Below, piece after piece: positions 1 to 8,756 of a DNA stretch of 64,000 bases. The translations under genes were made by a program, and so were the position numbers. A model generated the notes under the pieces. It ran no database searches. It saw only the letters and a program-made list of their open reading frames with translations, and was not told where the DNA came from. The DNA is from Geosporobacter subterraneus DSM 17957. Its GTDB lineage: Bacteria; Bacillota; Clostridia; Peptostreptococcales; Thermotaleaceae. The first letter of the stretch is position 1, and each line of letters opens with the position of its first letter. Location: positions 1 through 64,000 of the forward strand of contig NZ_FQZV01000015.1 in the NCBI RefSeq assembly GCF_900142145.1, read 5' to 3'.

Positions 1-359
1 ACAGAATGAATCAGAGCATCCACTAAAAGAAGAACGTCAAACAACCTTGCATTTGAAACGGGTAACACCAAATGGTGGCCCAACCAGCTAAACATCGAAT
101 CGTCCTTGTGGAGTGACACGCTTTTTCACGGATAAGCCTCTACTATGGAAGGGATCCAGGAGGAATGCACATCTATCTCTCTGACAAAGAGATTATAGCA
201 CGATGTTTAAAAAATTCAATGTCTGGTGTCACTGATTCATCTGAACAATAGATTTAAAGTTGTCAAAGAACATTCGGGTGGGTTTTTGAGCCCTAACCCT
301 ATATTTATCTTACAAGGATGAAAGTAAAATTGTTTTTATTAATGGCATTTATAAGCATA
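1..359. other. Region without a clear gene, downstream of fmt
   Basis: No complete gene is visible. On the plus strand a frame runs from the left edge to a stop at 89-91 and would be the last 29 codons of a protein; I do not recognise it. On the minus strand there is a promoter-like pair at 192-219. The fmt stop at 360 is followed by AT-rich DNA and a weak hairpin near 281-300 without a T-run. In many clostridia rsmB and rlmN follow fmt; here they do not, so the conserved order breaks at this point. Confidence 0.5.
192..219 (-). promoter_or_regulatory. Possible sigma-A promoter reading off the left edge
   Basis: On the minus strand TTGAAT (214-219) is followed after 16 bases by a perfect TATAAT (192-197). 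A leftward transcript would leave the window within about 190 bases, and no convincing start codon lies inside it. It could serve a gene beyond the left edge or be chance in AT-rich DNA. Confidence 0.35.
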
Positions 360-1289
360 TTATTCACCCAGAATATTATTTTCCTCTATTGCATGTCCTC
401 TAAGGTATTCATCGACGGTCATCCGCTTGCTGTTTTGAAATTGCACCACCTGAATATTTAACAACTTGTCCCCTGTGCATACAAGCAAACCGTCTTTATT
501 TGCCTTTATAATTTGTCCAGGTTTCCCGTGACAATCCTGGTCTACAATCCTACTCTCCCAAATTTTAAAGTTTTCGCCTTTATAGGTAGTATAGGCAGTG
601 GGCCAGGGGTTTACACCCCGTATAAGATTATAAATATCCATGGCCGACTTATTCCAATCAATTTTCCCCAGATTTTTATCCATAATAGGTGCATAGCTGC
701 TCTCAGAGTCTATTTGGGGTATTCTATGTGCTATGCCCTTTTCAATCAATGATAGAGTCTCGCCTAGTAAATCTGCTCCTAATACTGCCATTTGATCATA
801 GAGTTCTCCAGCTGTCATTTCTCCAATCATCAACTGCTTTTTCAGGATCATATCTCCCGTATCTAACCCCTGATCCATATACATCGTTGTAACACCGCTA
901 ATTTTTTCCCCATTGATTATAGCCCAGTTAATAGGCGCTGCCCCTCTGTATTGGGGTAGAAGTGATGCATGGACATTAATACACCCTAAAGGCGGTATTT
1001 CTAATATACTTTTCGGCAGTATTTGTCCAAATGCCACAACTACAATACAATCCGGCTTAAGCGCACGCAGCTGCTCTACGATCTCAGGGTCTCTCACTTT
1101 TTCAGGTTGAATAACAGGCAGATTATGCCGCAAGGCCAATTCCTTCACTGGCGGTGCAGTTAGTTTTTTTCCTCTTCCCTTTGGACGATCCGGTTGGGTT
1201 ACAACCATCAGCACCTGATAGCCTCTTTGAATAATTTCCGCTAAACAAGGAACCGCAAAATCTGGTGTTCCCATGAATACTATTTTCAT
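360..1289 (-). CDS. fmt: Methionyl-tRNA formyltransferase
   Basis: Transfers a formyl group from 10-formyltetrahydrofolate to the methionine on initiator tRNA, giving the formyl-Met used to start bacterial proteins. The 309 residues match the family length. The N-terminal formyltransferase domain carries the catalytic trio Asn105, His107 and Asp143, with the SLLPQYRG loop just after the histidine. A C-terminal tRNA-binding domain follows from about residue 205. It lies 9 bases downstream of def, the peptide deformylase that later removes the formyl group, and is the last gene of the priA-def-fmt run. No strong terminator is seen after it. Confidence 0.97.
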   Translation of the reverse strand: MKIVFMGTPDFAVPCLAEIIQRGYQVLMVVTQPDRPKGRGKKLTAPPVKELALRHNLPVIQPEKVRDPEIVEQLRALKPDCIVVVAFGQILPKSILEIPPLGCINVHASLLPQYRGAAPINWAIINGEKISGVTTMYMDQGLDTGDMILKKQLMIGEMTAGELYDQMAVLGADLLGETLSLIEKGIAHRIPQIDSESSYAPIMDKNLGKIDWNKSAMDIYNLIRGVNPWPTAYTTYKGENFKIWESRIVDQDCHGKPGQIIKANKDGLLVCTGDKLLNIQVVQFQNSKRMTVDEYLRGHAIEENNILGE

Positions 1290-1298
1290 TTTAACCTC

Positions 1299-1739
1299 CT
1301 AATCTATAACCCTGTCCGTAAATAAAACGCCATCCAGATGATCAATCTCATGACATAGAGCCCTTGCCAACAGGTCTGTACCCTCGATTTCTATAGATTC
1401 TCCTTTGCGATTTAATCCCCTCACTTTTACACCTTGAGGCCGGCTCACATCCCCTGTAACGCCTGGAATACTCAGGCAGCCTTCAGTATCTATTTGTTCC
1501 CCCCAGGAATCTATCAACTCCGGATTAATCAATTCGATAATACCGTCACCTACATCCACTACTATGATTCGCTTCAGTACACCTACCTGGGGTGCCGCTA
1601 ATCCGACCCCATCAGCTGCATACATCGTATCAATCATATCATCCATCAGGGTTACTATTCTGGTATCTATGTTCTCTACAACCCTGGATTTCTTTCTCAG
1701 TGTCGGATCCTCATCCTTTAAAATATTGCGAATAGCCAT
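1299..1739 (-). CDS. def: Peptide deformylase
   Basis: Removes the formyl group from the N-terminal methionine of new proteins, using a metal ion. All three family motifs are present in the 146-residue product: GVGLAAPQ (44-51), EGCLS with metal ligand Cys88, and HEIDH with ligands His130 and His134 and catalytic Glu131. An upstream in-frame ATG at 1754 exists, but a GAGGAGG ribosome site lies correctly ahead of the ATG at 1739, which I chose. It sits between priA and fmt, the classic order. Confidence 0.97.
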   Translation of the reverse strand: MAIRNILKDEDPTLRKKSRVVENIDTRIVTLMDDMIDTMYAADGVGLAAPQVGVLKRIIVVDVGDGIIELINPELIDSWGEQIDTEGCLSIPGVTGDVSRPQGVKVRGLNRKGESIEIEGTDLLARALCHEIDHLDGVLFTDRVID

Positions 1740-1753
1740 AAAGTTCCTCCTCA

Positions 1754-4231
1754 TTATAGCATACTATAAGGGTTTATATCGATGCTGATGTTTACTCTTC
1801 TTATAATATCCTGTATCTTATTTTCCAATCTTATATTATTTATTATACCCGTTAACCGGCTGTGGTCAACAGCTTTGCTTTTTATTATTAGCTGCCACCG
1901 AAAGTTTTGCTTTATCTTAGAGAGATGGGCAGGCGCAGGGCCATAGATCCTTTTGAACGGCTCTATCCCTTCTAAAGAAAGAGAATTGCTAAGAATTGCA
2001 GTAAACTCCTGTGAAGCCTTTATCACTTCCCCTTCTTCAGCACCACTAAAGATAATATTAATTAAACGTGAAAAAGGCGGATACAAGAATGCGCTTCGTA
2101 ATTGGATCTCTTGCTCATAGAAGCCTTTATAATCACTTTTGGTGGCATGCTGAATGGCAAAATGTTTTGGCTCGTAGGTTTGTACAATCACTCTCCCTGG
2201 CCGTTCTCCCCTTCCCGCTCTTCCAGAAACCTGTGTAATGAGCTGGAAGGTTTTTTCTGACGCTCTAAAATCCGGTAAATTCAAACTGGTATCCGCTGCA
2301 ATGATTCCTACCAGCGTTACATTGGGAAAGTCCAGCCCTTTAGCAATCATTTGTGTTCCTATAAGCAAATCAATTTTGCCGGCAGCATAGTCTTTAAGTA
2401 TTTTTTCCATGGATCCCTTACGACTGGTGGTATCCAGATCCAATCTGGCCACTACAGCCTCTGGAAAACAGTCCTTGGTTATCTTTTCTACTTTCTCGGT
2501 ACCAATGCCAAAATATTTAATATACTTACTCCCACATTGCATGCAGCTTGTCGGCGGTTTTTGAGCCTGCCCGCAATAATGACAGGTTAGATGATGGGCA
2601 TTCTTATGATAAGTCAAAGCAATCTCACACTGAGGGCATTTCACAACAAATCCACATTTTCTACAGGAAATAAAAGTAGAATAACCTCTTCGGTTTAAAA
2701 ACAAAATGGTTTGCTCTTTTCTTTTCAAATTATCTTTGATTGCTTGGTAAAGAGCCTCACTAAATATACTCTTATTGCCCCGCTGTAATTCTTCCCGCAT
2801 ATCAACCACACTCACCGTAGGAAGGGGATTGGAGTTATAACGATTGATCATTTGGATTAATTTATATTCACCGACAAGCGCCTTGTTGTAGCTTTCAACA
2901 GAAGGTGTCGCTGATCCTAAAACTAATAAGGCACTGTTTTCCCTGCAACGTACCTCTGCCACTTCCACAGCATGGTACTTGGGACTGTAATCGGATTTAT
3001 AGGAATGCTCATGCTCCTCATCGATAATAATCATTCCCAGATTGCGAAAGGGTGCAAATATGGCAGAACGGGCTCCAATGGCTATTTTAACCTCTCCATT
3101 ATAAATTCTTCTCCATTCATCATACCTTTCTCCGAGAGAAAGCCTGCTATGCAATACTGCAATCTGATCACCGAACCTTGCCCGAAACCGCTCAATCATC
3201 TGTGTGGTAAGGGAAATCTCCGGTACCAGCAAAATCGCATCTCTTCCCATTCCAATTAATGCTTCTATGAGCTGTAAGTAGATTTCTGTCTTTCCGCTTC
3301 CTGTGATTCCATGCAGAAGAAAAGTTTGATGCTGTTGACTTTTTAGATATGGTGTTATTTCTTTCATGGCATGTTCTTGTTCCCTTGTCAGTTTGTAGGC
3401 CTGACTGGGCAGTACTTTCAGATCTTTATAGGGCTCTCTTCGCTTCTCTGTTTCATAAATCTCGATGAATCCCTTCTCCTGAAGGCCTCTGAGAGTGGTT
3501 AGACTTCCTCCTACGGCCTCTCTTAGCACGGTCCATGATGTAGGACCCTTTTGAAAAAGATAGTCTAATATTGATTTTTGCTTTACCGCTGTTTTTGGAG
3601 TGGACTTTATAATTTCTTCATAAGATTTATTTTCAGATAGCTGAATCATCTTTTCTCTTATGGTATTTACATCTTTTTTAAATAATTCTTCTACCCGAAT
3701 CAATTTATGCTTAAGCAGCTTGCTTAGCTCTTTTAGAGCGTCTTCTACCTGAGATTGGAGCTGGCTTTCACTCAAGCTTCCATATTGGGCAAGAAGCTGC
3801 AGGATAGCCTGCTGTCTTTCCGTGGTTTTTTCTATTACAGACAAAAGATTCAAATTATCCTCAAGTCGATACACTTTTTCCTTCTTTAGGATTGATCCTG
3901 TAGGCAAAATACATTGAATTGCATCTACAAAACGACATAAATACTGTTGCTGCATCCACCGGGCTAAATGGATTAATTCCTTAGATAAGGTATACTCATC
4001 CTCAATAAGAGCATGTATGTTTTTTATGTATCTTAAATCTATATCTGCATGGTTCTTTAAAGCTACTACATAACCTTCAACAAGGTTATTGCTTTTTCCA
4101 AAGGGCACCATAACCCTAGAGCCAACACAAACCTTATCTGCAAGTTCTTCCGTAACTGCGTAGGTAAAGGCTCTGTCTGTATGGTTGCTTTTATGATTGA
4201 TATATACTTCTGAAAAGTGCCCCTGCTTCAT
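1754..4231 (-). CDS. priA: Primosomal protein N', replication restart helicase
   Basis: A 3'-to-5' DNA helicase that recognises stalled replication forks and reloads the replisome. The 825 residues show an N-terminal DNA-binding region, a Walker A loop (GITGSGKT, 308-315), a DEEH Walker B box (404-407), and eight zinc-binding cysteines in four pairs (523/526, 532/535, 550/553, 563/566), then the C-terminal helicase lobe. It is somewhat longer than the E. coli protein (about 730); the extra length lies in the region before the helicase core, around residues 120-280. The ribosome site GGAGG precedes the ATG. It ends at the def leader, so the two are probably co-transcribed. Confidence 0.96.
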   Translation of the reverse strand: MKQGHFSEVYINHKSNHTDRAFTYAVTEELADKVCVGSRVMVPFGKSNNLVEGYVVALKNHADIDLRYIKNIHALIEDEYTLSKELIHLARWMQQQYLCRFVDAIQCILPTGSILKKEKVYRLEDNLNLLSVIEKTTERQQAILQLLAQYGSLSESQLQSQVEDALKELSKLLKHKLIRVEELFKKDVNTIREKMIQLSENKSYEEIIKSTPKTAVKQKSILDYLFQKGPTSWTVLREAVGGSLTTLRGLQEKGFIEIYETEKRREPYKDLKVLPSQAYKLTREQEHAMKEITPYLKSQQHQTFLLHGITGSGKTEIYLQLIEALIGMGRDAILLVPEISLTTQMIERFRARFGDQIAVLHSRLSLGERYDEWRRIYNGEVKIAIGARSAIFAPFRNLGMIIIDEEHEHSYKSDYSPKYHAVEVAEVRCRENSALLVLGSATPSVESYNKALVGEYKLIQMINRYNSNPLPTVSVVDMREELQRGNKSIFSEALYQAIKDNLKRKEQTILFLNRRGYSTFISCRKCGFVVKCPQCEIALTYHKNAHHLTCHYCGQAQKPPTSCMQCGSKYIKYFGIGTEKVEKITKDCFPEAVVARLDLDTTSRKGSMEKILKDYAAGKIDLLIGTQMIAKGLDFPNVTLVGIIAADTSLNLPDFRASEKTFQLITQVSGRAGRGERPGRVIVQTYEPKHFAIQHATKSDYKGFYEQEIQLRSAFLYPPFSRLINIIFSGAEEGEVIKASQEFTAILSNSLSLEGIEPFKRIYGPAPAHLSKIKQNFRWQLIIKSKAVDHSRLTGIINNIRLENKIQDIIRRVNISIDINPYSML

Positions 4232-4315
4232 AATATTTCCTCCATAACTTTAGCATACTTCCATTATACCAAAAATTGTGTTCTTGTAGAAGAAAGGGGA
4301 AAGGAGCAGGTTTCC

Positions 4316-5518
4316 CTACTCCTTACTATAGATAGTTTTTGCCTTATCTAATATAATATCTGCCAGATCCCTCTTATCCATTTTTTCATAGTGCTGTATA
4401 TTTCCAGATTTATCAATAATGGTAACGATATTGGTATCCCCTTTGAAACCAGCGCCATCCTTAGTAAGATCATTAGCCACAATAAAATCGAGGTTTTTTC
4501 GGTCTACCTTACCTTTTGCATTTTCTATAATGTCTTGGGTTTCTGCCGCAAAGCCTACCAGCACTTGTCCAACCCTTTTCATTTCACCCAGCTTTTTTAG
4601 TATATCAGGATTTCGCGTTAGTTGAATTGCAAAATCCGAGTCACCTTTTTTAATTTTATTCTCCGCAACCGTCTCAGGTCTATAATCTGCAACGGCAGCA
4701 GATTTTATAATAATATCTGCATCCTCATAGTTTTCCATGACCATACGATACATTTCATTGGTTGTATGTATGTCTAAACGTCGAACACCCTTTGGTGTCG
4801 GCAAATTGGTTGGTCCGGAAACCAATAGAACTTCAGCCCCTCTGGCAGCTGCCCTTTCAGCAATAGCATAACCCATTTTACCCGAAGAATGGTTGGTGAT
4901 AAACCGGACAGGATCTATAGCTTCGCGGGTAGGCCCTGCAGTAACCAGAACCTTCTTTCCTTCTAAATCCCTGCCAGTAGATAAAAGCTTTAATAGTTCT
5001 CTTACAATAACTTCCGGCTCTGCCATTTTTCCTTTTCCAAAATCCCCACAGGCCAGTCTTCCTGAAGTGGGTTCAATGAAAAGATACCCCAGACTTCTTA
5101 GGGTTTCAATGTTCTTTTGAACAATTGGATTTTCATACATATTGGTGTTCATTGCCGGTGCTATGAATACAGGGGCTTTCGTCGCCAAAACAGTAGTAGT
5201 CAGCATATCATCAGCTATGCCTCCTGCAATTTTACCAATCACGTTTGCCGTGGCAGGTGCTATAAGAAATATATCTGCTTTTTGCGCCATAGATATATGC
5301 TCTACATCCCACGTCTTCGGCTCGTCAAACATATCCGTCACAACATAGTTCTGTGACAGAGCTTGAAAGGTTAAAGGCTGTACAAATTCTTGAGCAGATT
5401 TTGTCATGATGACGTTCACGTTGACACATTGTTTTCTCAATCTGCTTACAATATCAGCCACTTTATAGACTGCGATTCCCCCGGTAACACCAATGACTAC
5501 GTTTTTACCAGAATACAT
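4316..5518 (-). CDS. coaBC: Bifunctional CoA enzyme (PPC decarboxylase / PPC synthetase)
   Basis: Joins 4'-phosphopantothenate to cysteine (CoaB part) and decarboxylates the product (CoaC part) in coenzyme A synthesis. In 400 residues the N-terminal flavoprotein half shows the VTGGIAVYK nucleotide loop (10-18) and PAMNTNMY active-site segment. The C-terminal half begins near residue 185 with VTAGPTRE and contains NHSSGKMG and KSAAVADYRP, which are typical of CoaB. It lies 12 bases after rpoZ in the usual gmk-rpoZ-coaBC-priA order. An 84-base gap separates it from priA. Confidence 0.96.
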   Translation of the reverse strand: MYSGKNVVIGVTGGIAVYKVADIVSRLRKQCVNVNVIMTKSAQEFVQPLTFQALSQNYVVTDMFDEPKTWDVEHISMAQKADIFLIAPATANVIGKIAGGIADDMLTTTVLATKAPVFIAPAMNTNMYENPIVQKNIETLRSLGYLFIEPTSGRLACGDFGKGKMAEPEVIVRELLKLLSTGRDLEGKKVLVTAGPTREAIDPVRFITNHSSGKMGYAIAERAAARGAEVLLVSGPTNLPTPKGVRRLDIHTTNEMYRMVMENYEDADIIIKSAAVADYRPETVAENKIKKGDSDFAIQLTRNPDILKKLGEMKRVGQVLVGFAAETQDIIENAKGKVDRKNLDFIVANDLTKDGAGFKGDTNIVTIIDKSGNIQHYEKMDKRDLADIILDKAKTIYSKE

Positions 5519-5530
5519 TGTAACACCTCA

Positions 5531-5734
5531 TTATTTTTCTGATTCTAATCTTCTATAGGTTATTTTATTTTCTGCAATTTCATGGGTAGCAATGGTAACA
5601 GGCTTGTTGGATGTAACTTTTGTTAACTTCTCATCTCCATCAATAATCTCCCTTGCTCTTTTTGCAGTAGCTACCACTAATGTATATCGGCTATCAACCT
5701 TTTCCATTAATTTATTGATCGGTGGATTTAACAT
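5531..5734 (-). CDS. rpoZ: RNA polymerase omega subunit
   Basis: Small subunit that helps fold and hold the beta' subunit of RNA polymerase. The 67-residue product starts with the family pattern MLNPPINKLMEK and contains VVATAKRAREI, the helix that contacts beta'. It has an AAGGAGG ribosome site and its start overlaps the 3' end of gmk by seven bases, which suggests translational coupling. The gmk-rpoZ-coaBC order is conserved in Firmicutes. Confidence 0.95.
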   Translation of the reverse strand: MLNPPINKLMEKVDSRYTLVVATAKRAREIIDGDEKLTKVTSNKPVTIATHEIAENKITYRRLESEK

Positions 5735-6348
5735 AAACCTTCCTCCTTATATTTTAATATGATTTCTTCTATATCTTTTGTAACTTTACATTTTTCTGCT
5801 TTAATAATTGCCCTAACCCTTTCCACCGCTTGATCTAACTGATCGTTTACGACACAATAGTCATACTTCTTCACGTAATTGATTTCTTCAAAAGCACTTT
5901 GAAATCTCTTCTCCAGCGAAGCTTCTGTCTCAGAACCACGGTGAATAATTCTTCTTTTCAGTTCCTGCATTGAGGGTGGTAGAATAAAAATAAATACACC
6001 TTCAGGATACTTTTCTTTGATCTGAAGTGCACCTTGAATGTCAATTTCCAGAAGAACGTCTTTTCCCTGATTTATGTGATCCATTACGTATTTTCTGGGG
6101 GTTCCATAATAATTGTCATAAACCCTTGCATACTCCAGCAGATCATTTTTTTCTATTAATTCTTCGAAAGCGTTCTTTTCGACAAAAAAATAATTTTCTC
6201 CTTCAACTTCTCCTGCTCTAGGATTTCTAGTAGTTACCGAAACAGATAGTTTAATTTCAGAGGTTGTGTTCAGCAACTGGCGGCATATGGTTCCTTTCCC
6301 TGCACCTGAAGGCCCTGATACAACAATGAGCAGTCCTTTGTTCATCAT
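5728..6348 (-). CDS. gmk: Guanylate kinase
   Basis: Phosphorylates GMP to GDP with ATP, a needed step for GTP and ppGpp pools. The 206 residues are family length. The P-loop SGPSGAGKGT is at 10-19, and the GMP-binding stretch with TTRNPRAGE and the ENYFFV segment follows. It lies between remA and rpoZ, 18 bases after remA, in the standard yicC-remA-gmk-rpoZ run. Confidence 0.97.
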   Translation of the reverse strand: MMNKGLLIVVSGPSGAGKGTICRQLLNTTSEIKLSVSVTTRNPRAGEVEGENYFFVEKNAFEELIEKNDLLEYARVYDNYYGTPRKYVMDHINQGKDVLLEIDIQGALQIKEKYPEGVFIFILPPSMQELKRRIIHRGSETEASLEKRFQSAFEEINYVKKYDYCVVNDQLDQAVERVRAIIKAEKCKVTKDIEEIILKYKEEGLC

Positions 6349-6366
6349 TAGCTTATCTCCTTCTAC

Positions 6367-6651
6367 TTAGTCATTCTTCAAACTCTCAGCATGGTCCTTT
6401 GCACCATCATCCTTAGCGGTCAATCGATGTGCAACGGTTTCCGGTTGTACAGCCGATAGTATAATATGATCACTATCCGTAATAATCACGGCTCTTGTTC
6501 TTCTTCCATAGGTTGCATCGATCAGCATACCCCGATCCCGTGCTTCTTGAATAATTCTCTTAATTGGAGCAGATTCAGGACTGACAATTGCTACAAGTCT
6601 GTTGGCAGACACAATATTGCCAAAACCGATGTTTATCAATTTAATACTCAT
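6367..6651 (-). CDS. remA: RemA-family regulator (DUF370)
   Basis: In Bacillus subtilis RemA is a DNA-binding activator of biofilm matrix and osmoprotection genes, forming ring-shaped oligomers. This 94-residue product has the family signature: an N-terminal INIGFGNIV segment, then [12 protein letters not shown] and the SDHIILSA stretch. Neighbours yicC and gmk are the same as in B. subtilis. There is a good AGGAGG site. Which genes it controls here cannot be told from this window. Confidence 0.9.
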   Translation of the reverse strand: MSIKLINIGFGNIVSANRLVAIVSPESAPIKRIIQEARDRGMLIDATYGRRTRAVIITDSDHIILSAVQPETVAHRLTAKDDGAKDHAESLKND

Positions 6652-6662
6652 TTTTCAACCTC

Positions 6663-7544
6663 CTACTCAATATTTTGTACTTGCTCTCTAATTTTTTCTA
6701 ATTCACTTTTCAATTCAACCACATGGTTTACAATTTCTAGATCATTTGATTTGGAACCTATGGTATTTACCTCTCTGTTCATCTCTTGAATTAGAAAATC
6801 CAGTTTCCTGCCCACCGGCTGATTTTCTTTTAATGCTTTCTTTAACTGATAAATATGACTGTTCAATCGCACAATTTCTTCTGTTATACTGCTTTTATCT
6901 GCATAAATTACTACTTCTGTATTTAGTCTGCTTTCATCTAGTTGTATAGAGTCCTCCAGCAGCTCGTTTATACGCTCTCTTAATTTTTCCTTATATTCAA
7001 GTACCACCTGCGGAGCTCTCTTTTCAACTGCTTTTATAATATCGGCTATATAGGCACATCTGTTTTCAATATCCTCAGCCAGCTTTTTTCCTTCGTCACT
7101 TCGCATATTCATCAATAATTTAAGTGCCTTCAGAGATGCGTCCTTTAGTCCTAACCACATCTGATCCTCATCTTCTTCTGCTGTCTCTATTTTGATCACG
7201 TCTGGAAATTTTGCAAGCAAAGAAACGCTAATATCATCGGTTACCTGAAACTGATTTTGTATTTCCCTCAGACAATTTAGATATTTCTGAGTCAATGGCA
7301 AATTAAGTGCAATGTCTGTATCGCCTTCACCGATATTTTCCAAGCTTATATATAGTTCTACCCTGCCTCGCTTAATTTCATCCTTTACCAGTTCCTTTAC
7401 TTTCTCTTCAAGATAGGATAACCGTTTTGGCATTCTTACTACAATATCATTGTATCGATGATTTACAGATTTCATTTCAACAACAAACTGTCTTACATTA
7501 TCGCTAGCTTCACCTCTTCCGAAACCAGTCATACTTCTAATCAT
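6663..7544 (-). CDS. yicC: YicC-family endoribonuclease
   Basis: YicC proteins are endoribonucleases that act on small or structured RNAs; E. coli YicC promotes decay of the RyhB small RNA. The product has the family start MIRSMTGFGRGE and a C-terminal DUF1732 region with the conserved IQEMNREVNTIGSKS segment. I place the start at 7544 (293 residues), because a GGAAGG site is nine bases ahead, whereas the first ATG at 7553 directly touches that site. It heads the yicC-remA-gmk-rpoZ group. Confidence 0.9.
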   Translation of the reverse strand: MIRSMTGFGRGEASDNVRQFVVEMKSVNHRYNDIVVRMPKRLSYLEEKVKELVKDEIKRGRVELYISLENIGEGDTDIALNLPLTQKYLNCLREIQNQFQVTDDISVSLLAKFPDVIKIETAEEDEDQMWLGLKDASLKALKLLMNMRSDEGKKLAEDIENRCAYIADIIKAVEKRAPQVVLEYKEKLRERINELLEDSIQLDESRLNTEVVIYADKSSITEEIVRLNSHIYQLKKALKENQPVGRKLDFLIQEMNREVNTIGSKSNDLEIVNHVVELKSELEKIREQVQNIE

Positions 7545-7682
7545 ATGTTTCATCCTTCCGTTTTTGTATTGGTTTGCATATGAAGTACCTTTATATATTC
7601 TATAATGAGCCTCGTTCCATAGCTAATAATTATATCATTTTTATTTTAAAATTTTAAGGGTTATTTTCTTTTTTCTTCACCA

Positions 7683-8516
7683 TTATAGGTAAAAAAGACC
7701 ATCACAAACAAAAACAGCTTTGCCCTTCATCATCACTCGATGCTCATTGTCTATAGAAATTTGAAGTTCTCCACCCGGAACTTTTACATTTACAGCAGAT
7801 CCGCAAAGTCCTAAGCGATGGGCAATGATCACCGATGCGCATGCACCAGTACCACAAGCCAAGGTTTTTCCTGCGCCTCTTTCCCAAGTATCGACTAAAA
7901 TATGGCTTTCATTAACGACCTTAACGAAATTAACATTAATTCTCTTTGGAAATAGCTCCATTTTTTCGATAGCTGCACCTAAACGAATAGTTTCTGTTTC
8001 TTTGATCTCATCTACAAAAATAACTCCATGGGGCACCCCCATCAACACAGCGGACATCTCTAGGGTTTTACCCTCAACGGATATGGTTTCCTTAATAAAT
8101 TCGTTTTTGTCTATTTTAACCGGGATTGCAGCGGTTTCATAATTCCAAGATCCCATGTCTACTGCCACTGCTTCAACTTCACCATCAACGAGCGTTAATT
8201 CTATTCCTTTTATGCCTGCCAAGGTTTCTACTTTGAAAGAAGGTTTCGTAACAATCCCTTTTTCAAAAACAAATCTAGAAAAACAACGGATCCCATTTCC
8301 GCACATTTCCCCTCGAGATCCATCAGAATTGTAATAGATCATTTGTATATCTGCTGTTTCTGAAGGAACTACTACCATCATGCCATCTGCTCCGATGCCA
8401 AAATGTCTGTCACATAGTTTTTGGGCCAATTCCGATAGATTTTTGAAAGACTGTTTCAATCCGTTAACTAATATAAAATCATTTCCTGCTCCTTGCATTT
8501 TAGAAAATTCCATCAT
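7683..8516 (-). CDS. dapF: Diaminopimelate epimerase
   Basis: Converts LL- to meso-diaminopimelate, the precursor of lysine and of the peptidoglycan cross-link residue. The 277-residue enzyme has two symmetric halves; the two catalytic cysteines are Cys72 (MCGNGIRC) and Cys221 (ACGTGACA). An AAGGAG site lies nine bases before the ATG. It is divergent from rqcH, and a 138-base gap separates it from yicC, so it may be its own transcript. It fits the meso-DAP type MurE further along. Confidence 0.97.
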   Translation of the reverse strand: MMEFSKMQGAGNDFILVNGLKQSFKNLSELAQKLCDRHFGIGADGMMVVVPSETADIQMIYYNSDGSRGEMCGNGIRCFSRFVFEKGIVTKPSFKVETLAGIKGIELTLVDGEVEAVAVDMGSWNYETAAIPVKIDKNEFIKETISVEGKTLEMSAVLMGVPHGVIFVDEIKETETIRLGAAIEKMELFPKRINVNFVKVVNESHILVDTWERGAGKTLACGTGACASVIIAHRLGLCGSAVNVKVPGGELQISIDNEHRVMMKGKAVFVCDGLFYL

Positions 8517-8756
8517 ATTGTACTACTCCTTTTCTATCCTGATCATTAGGAACTCACTTTACTCCCGTACCGATTTACAAAAAAAATGCATAAATTTCAA
8601 TAAATATTATAATATAGGTTATTATACAAAAATATTCTATTCCCTGCTATTCATTTACTATTTTTTGTGATCTTTTTCATAATTATAACAACTTTTAAAT
8701 GCTATAAAATAGTGATATACTTTACAAATAAGTAATTAGTGTTTGGAGGAATCGTT
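8517..8756. promoter_or_regulatory. Divergent promoter region between dapF and rqcH
   Basis: About 240 bases of very AT-rich DNA separate two divergent starts, so both promoters must lie here. On the minus strand a TATAAT at about 8605-8610 is a candidate -10 for dapF. On the plus strand TATACT near 8715-8720 is a candidate -10 for rqcH. Neither has a clear -35 partner, so exact positions are uncertain. Confidence 0.4.

Noticed and set aside
318-461. Plus-strand frame starting MKVKLFLLMAF, signal-peptide-like
   Set aside because: Most of it lies over the 3' end of fmt in another frame; the AAGG touches the ATG with no spacing and the frame stops after 47 codons. It is better explained as chance.
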